64,000 nucleotides of DNA from Candidatus Eiseniibacteriota bacterium. Its GTDB lineage: Bacteria > Eisenbacteria > RBG-16-71-46 > CAIMUX01. Shown piece by piece: positions 61,183 to 64,000 of the stretch; position 1 is the stretch's first letter, and each line of letters opens with the position of its first letter. The position numbers were made by a program, and so were the translations under genes. The notes below the pieces were generated by a model. The model saw only the letters and a program-made list of their open reading frames with translations, did not search any database and was not told the origin of the DNA. The DNA lies in NCBI GenBank assembly GCA_016712505.1, contig JADJQY010000002.1, positions 434,001 through 498,000 of the forward strand. The letters are read 5' to 3'.

Positions 61183-61471
61183 TCTGCTCCGCAGGCTGAT
61201 AGGCTTCGGATACCGCAAGATCGCCTTTGACCGGGCATCGGCGGGGAGCGTCGAATCGACGTCGCTCTCCGGCCGGGTCGGAGGTTCATGCGGAATACAC
61301 ACGCTCCCTATCGGGCAGTTGCCGCCCGTCGCCTCGAGCGCGGCGCGCGGACCCATCAGATGGTGGGACCCGGACCTGTGGGTACCGCGAGGCGGGCTCC
61401 TCAGGAGGGGTCTCTTCCCGGTGGGAAACTAGGGGGAGCGGAGGTTCAAACTGCACAGTCAGGAGGATTCG
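61183..61471. other. Leader region of rpsB
   Basis: About 290 nt with no gene. A weak TTGACC box at 61227-61232 without a good -10 and several short GC-rich inverted repeats are present; the rpsB transcript or read-through from rpsI probably passes here. Confidence 0.4.
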
Positions 61472-62218
61472 TTGGCCACGATCACGATGCGCGAACTGCT
61501 GGAAGCGGGCGTCCATTTCGGACATCAGACCCGTCGCTGGAATCCGAAGATGAAGCGGTTCATCTTCCTCGAGCGGAACAAGATTCACATCATCGACCTG
61601 CAGAAGACGCTGGCGTCGCTCGACCGGCCGAAGCAGGCGATCATCGACTGTACCCGCAACGGGGACAGCATTCTCTTCGTCGCAACGAAGAAGCAGGCCC
61701 AGAACGTGATGGCGGAGGAAGCGCGCCGGTGCGGCAACTTCTTCGTGACCGAGCGCTGGCTCGGCGGAATGCTCACCAACTTCCAGACGATCAAGATGAG
61801 CATTCGCTACCTTCGGAGCCTCGAGCGGATGCGCGACGACGGCACCTTCGAGAAGCTCTCGAAGAAGGAAGTCTCGCGGCTGGAGAAGGAGCGCGGCAAG
61901 CTCGACCAGATCTTCAGCGGCATCAAGGAAATGAATCGGCTACCGGGACTGATGTTCGTCGTCGACACCAAGGCGGAAAAGATCGCCATCTCGGAGGCTC
62001 GGCGTCTCAACATTCCGGTCATCGGGCTGGTCGACACCAACTGCGATCCGGAGGAGATCACCTACCCGATCCCGGGCAATGATGACGCGATTCGCAGCCT
62101 CCGCCTCTTCGCGCGCTGGGTGAGTGACACCGTGCTCGAGTCTCGGGCGAACGCCCCGAACGCCGCGGACAAGATGGACCAGGGCGAGCCGGAGGCGGCG
62201 GGCGTTCCCGGCGCCTGA
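61472..62218 (+). CDS. rpsB: 30S ribosomal protein S2
   Basis: 248 residues from a TTG with AGGAGG 5 nt upstream. It shows MRELLEAGVHFGHQTRRWNPKM, IHIIDLQKT, TERWLGGMLTNFQT, PGLMFVVDTKAEKIA and LVDTNCDPEEITYPIPGNDDAIRS. It begins the conserved rpsB-tsf-pyrH order. The start TTG is well supported by the ribosome site. Confidence 0.96.
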   Translation: MATITMRELLEAGVHFGHQTRRWNPKMKRFIFLERNKIHIIDLQKTLASLDRPKQAIIDCTRNGDSILFVATKKQAQNVMAEEARRCGNFFVTERWLGGMLTNFQTIKMSIRYLRSLERMRDDGTFEKLSKKEVSRLEKERGKLDQIFSGIKEMNRLPGLMFVVDTKAEKIAISEARRLNIPVIGLVDTNCDPEEITYPIPGNDDAIRSLRLFARWVSDTVLESRANAPNAADKMDQGEPEAAGVPGA

Positions 62219-62604
62219 TCCTCTCCGGAGGATGATGCGGCGCCGGTTCCCGCTCTCCCGGTTTCGGCTGTATCGGAGCGCGGCGCCGCTTCGCACCCCA
62301 CTGACCGCCCGCACTGTCCCGCGCCTGGGTCTACCGGTGGGGGGGCTACCGGTCGAGGGGTCTACCGGTCGGGGCGTCTGCCGGTCGGGATCTCGGGCGA
62401 TCGGCGAACGCGCGCCGAGGGCGGGATGGCGCGGAGCTGACCGCTTCGCGCAGTCAGAAGAAGGACGTTGATCGGGGACCGGTAGGTCCAGGACCAGACG
62501 ATCCAAACCTGTGGATCCAAGACTAGGGCGGAGGGCGCACAGCCCTCCGAGCCGGCAGGCGCCAGCGAAGTCGCGCCAACCGGAGAACGAGGAGTGAAAG
62601 CGAC
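62219..62604. other. rpsB-tsf spacer with repeat and leader hairpin
   Basis: About 385 nt, unusually long for this gene pair. It contains a 15/16-bp tandem repeat (62330-62392) and, 57 nt before the tsf start, a hairpin GGAGGGC (62530-62536) with GCCCTCC (62542-62548). No gene seen. Confidence 0.5.
62330..62392. repeat. 15/16-bp tandem repeat, four copies
   Basis: Units of the form TCTACCGGTCGGGGCG with single-base differences, noncoding. Confidence 0.65.
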
Positions 62605-63198
62605 ATGAGCATCACCGCGGAACAGGTCAACACGCTTCGGGGAAAGACCGGAGCCGGATTCATGCAGTGCAAGAAGGCGCTCGAGGAATCGAGCGGCGAC
62701 GTCGACAAGGCGGTGGACCTTCTGCGCAAGATGGGCGCCGCGGCCGCGGAGAAGAAGGTCGGCCGTACCGCTGGTGAGGGCATGATCTACTCCTACATCC
62801 ATCCCGGAGCGCGCGTGGGTGTCCTGCTCGAGGTGAACTGCGAGACCGACTTCGTCGCGCGCAACGAGCAGTTCCAGCAACTGTGTCACGACCTGGCGCT
62901 GCATATCGCGGCCTCGGTCCCGATCGCGGTCCGCCGCGAGGAGGTTGACGCGAGCCTGGTCGAGAAGGAGCGCGCGATCTATCTGGCCCAAGCCCAGGAG
63001 TCGGGGAAGCCGGAGGCGGTCCAGGCCAAGATGGTCGAGGGCAGGGTGGAGAAGTTCTTCGGCGAGTTCGTGCTTCTCGAGCAACCGTTCATCAAGGATC
63101 CGGACAAGAAGGTCCAGGATCTCGTCACCGGGGCGATCGCCAAGCTGGGCGAGAACATCATCGTCCGGCGGTTCACGCGCTACCAGATCGGTTCCTGA
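62605..63198 (+). CDS. tsf: Elongation factor Ts, short form
   Basis: 197 residues; GAGGAG precedes the ATG. The UBA-like N-terminus has LRGKTGAGFMQCKKALEE and the TDFVARN core motif follows in VNCETDFVARN. It lacks the second core subdomain of the E. coli protein (283 residues), the common short type. It recycles EF-Tu-GDP to EF-Tu-GTP. Confidence 0.95.
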   Translation: MSITAEQVNTLRGKTGAGFMQCKKALEESSGDVDKAVDLLRKMGAAAAEKKVGRTAGEGMIYSYIHPGARVGVLLEVNCETDFVARNEQFQQLCHDLALHIAASVPIAVRREEVDASLVEKERAIYLAQAQESGKPEAVQAKMVEGRVEKFFGEFVLLEQPFIKDPDKKVQDLVTGAIAKLGENIIVRRFTRYQIGS

Positions 63199-63224
63199 GT
63201 CCCAGGCGACCCGCGGCGCGCGTT

Positions 63225-63326
63225 GCTGGACGAAAGACCTGGCTGGACGAAAGACCTGGCTGGACGAAAGACCTGGCTGGACGGAAGAACTGGCTGGACC
63301 GAAGACCTGGCTCGACCGAAGAGCTG
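63225..63326. repeat. 17-bp tandem repeat, six copies
   Basis: GCTGGACGAAAGACCTG occurs three times perfectly and then three times with one to four changes, in the spacer between tsf and pyrH. A 17-bp unit cannot keep a reading frame, consistent with a noncoding array. Confidence 0.88.
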
Positions 63327-63451
63327 GCCCCCGACCGCAGCGCAGGTCCCCGGCCGAGGCGCTTGAATGGCGGGTCGTCTCCGGTGATCGATCAACCCCC
63401 ATCACTCCCCGCGCAGGCACAGATCCTCCGGCACCGGGAGACGAGGCACGC

Positions 63452-64000
63452 ATGGAAGTGAAGACTCGCGGAACCGAGGTTCGCACCGCAACGGCCGTCC
63501 CCGAGGGGAATCCTCGGTGGCGACGCATCCTGCTGAAGCTGTCCGGCGAGATGCTCGCCGGCGACCAGGAGTTCGGTCTCGACACCGCCACGTTGCGCGA
63601 GTTCGCCCGCCAGGTGAACGACGCTCGATCGATGGGTTGCGAGGTCGCGATCGTGGTCGGAGGGGGCAACTTCCTCCGCGGTTCGGTTGCCGCCGACGCG
63701 GGCATGGACCGGGCGGCGGCTGACTACATGGGCATGCTTGCCACCTGCCTCAACGCGCTCGCGCTGCAGGAGCACCTGGAGCGACTCGGGCTCTTCACCC
63801 GGGTGCTCTCGGCGATCAAGATGGAGGAAGTGGCGGAGCAGTTCATCCGCCGTCGCGCCATCCGGCACCTGGAGAAGGGGAGGGTGGTGATCTTCGCGGC
63901 CGGTACCGGCAATCCGTACTTCACCACCGACACGGCCGCCGTGCTCCGCGCGGTCGAAACCGGGTGCGAGGTCATCCTCAAGGGGACGAAGGTCGCCGGA
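63452..64000 (+). CDS. pyrH: UMP kinase (partial)
   Basis: The first 183 residues are visible; the C-terminus is beyond the window. An extra N-terminal tail of about 27 residues precedes RRILLKLSGEML, the phosphate-binding start of UMP kinases. Other motifs are VAIVVGGGNFLRG, DYMGMLATCLNALALQ, and FAAGTGNPYFTTDTAAVLRA, the UMP-binding region. It converts UMP to UDP. The tail has no ribosome-site conflict: the ATG at 63452 follows GGGAGACGAGG. Confidence 0.94.
   Translation, partial: MEVKTRGTEVRTATAVPEGNPRWRRILLKLSGEMLAGDQEFGLDTATLREFARQVNDARSMGCEVAIVVGGGNFLRGSVAADAGMDRAAADYMGMLATCLNALALQEHLERLGLFTRVLSAIKMEEVAEQFIRRRAIRHLEKGRVVIFAAGTGNPYFTTDTAAVLRAVETGCEVILKGTKVAG

Noticed and set aside
63225..63326. 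17-bp array as a CRISPR
   Set aside because: Units are contiguous with no spacers, and no cas genes are present.

Overview
The window is high-GC DNA from a free-living, Gram-negative-type bacterium with an outer membrane. Supporting genes are a beta-barrel protein, lipoproteins, several secreted proteins ending in FlgD/Por-type C-terminal sorting modules, a sigma-54 regulator, and an ordinary rplM-rpsI / rpsB-tsf-pyrH translation block. The metalloprotease plus sorting-domain style and the DUF3857/transglutaminase proteins resemble FCB-group or Eisenbacteria-like lineages. That placement is an inference from gene style only.

Layout. 1-4.7 kb: two transglutaminase-like exported proteins, a strongly promoted gene for an extremely acidic 85-residue protein, a PP2C phosphatase and a SpoU-type RNA methyltransferase. 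4.9-13.7 kb: a glycan cluster (DegT-type aminotransferase, Gfo/Idh/MocA dehydrogenase, two GT4 glycosyltransferases, a methyltransferase, a YfhO-type membrane protein) and a HIT protein. 14-17.5 kb: a histidine kinase and NtrC-type activator, then a near-consensus sigma-54 promoter in front of a single-domain response regulator and a 39-residue Lys/Ala histone-H1-like peptide that ends in a clear terminator. 18-24.5 kb: galE, tRNA-Glu, an SDR, an acyl-CoA dehydrogenase, a GT2 enzyme and a secreted Cys-containing protein. 25-32.7 kb: exported proteins, an M24B aminopeptidase and a very large M36-like metalloprotease, all on the minus strand. 32.8-37.7 kb: a membrane glycosyltransferase-like protein, proline dehydrogenase, a broken nfeD and a slipin. 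A group II intron of IIC type (37.7-39.5 kb) sits directly behind the slipin terminator; its reverse transcriptase is frameshifted. 39.5-51.7 kb: secreted and TPR proteins, a homocysteine methyltransferase-MTHFR fusion, a phosphatase-TPR lipoprotein, a second M36-like protease and rlmD. 51.8-59.8 kb: a SurA/PrsA-like foldase, then a tight run recJ - relA/spoT (broken) - barrel protein - dtd - maf - mtnA. 60-64 kb: ribosomal proteins, EF-Ts and the start of pyrH.

Three themes cut across the window. (1) Five genes have a -10-like box 6-8 nt before the start codon, as expected of leaderless mRNAs. (2) At least eleven unrelated short tandem repeats occur, each with its own unit; units inside genes are always multiples of 3. 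(3) Four coding sequences between 35 and 57 kb are broken, two of them by clean internal deletions of conserved domain segments. These may be real mutations or assembly errors.

Limits: everything here was read by eye. Start codons, promoters and hairpins are judgments, and no database search was run.
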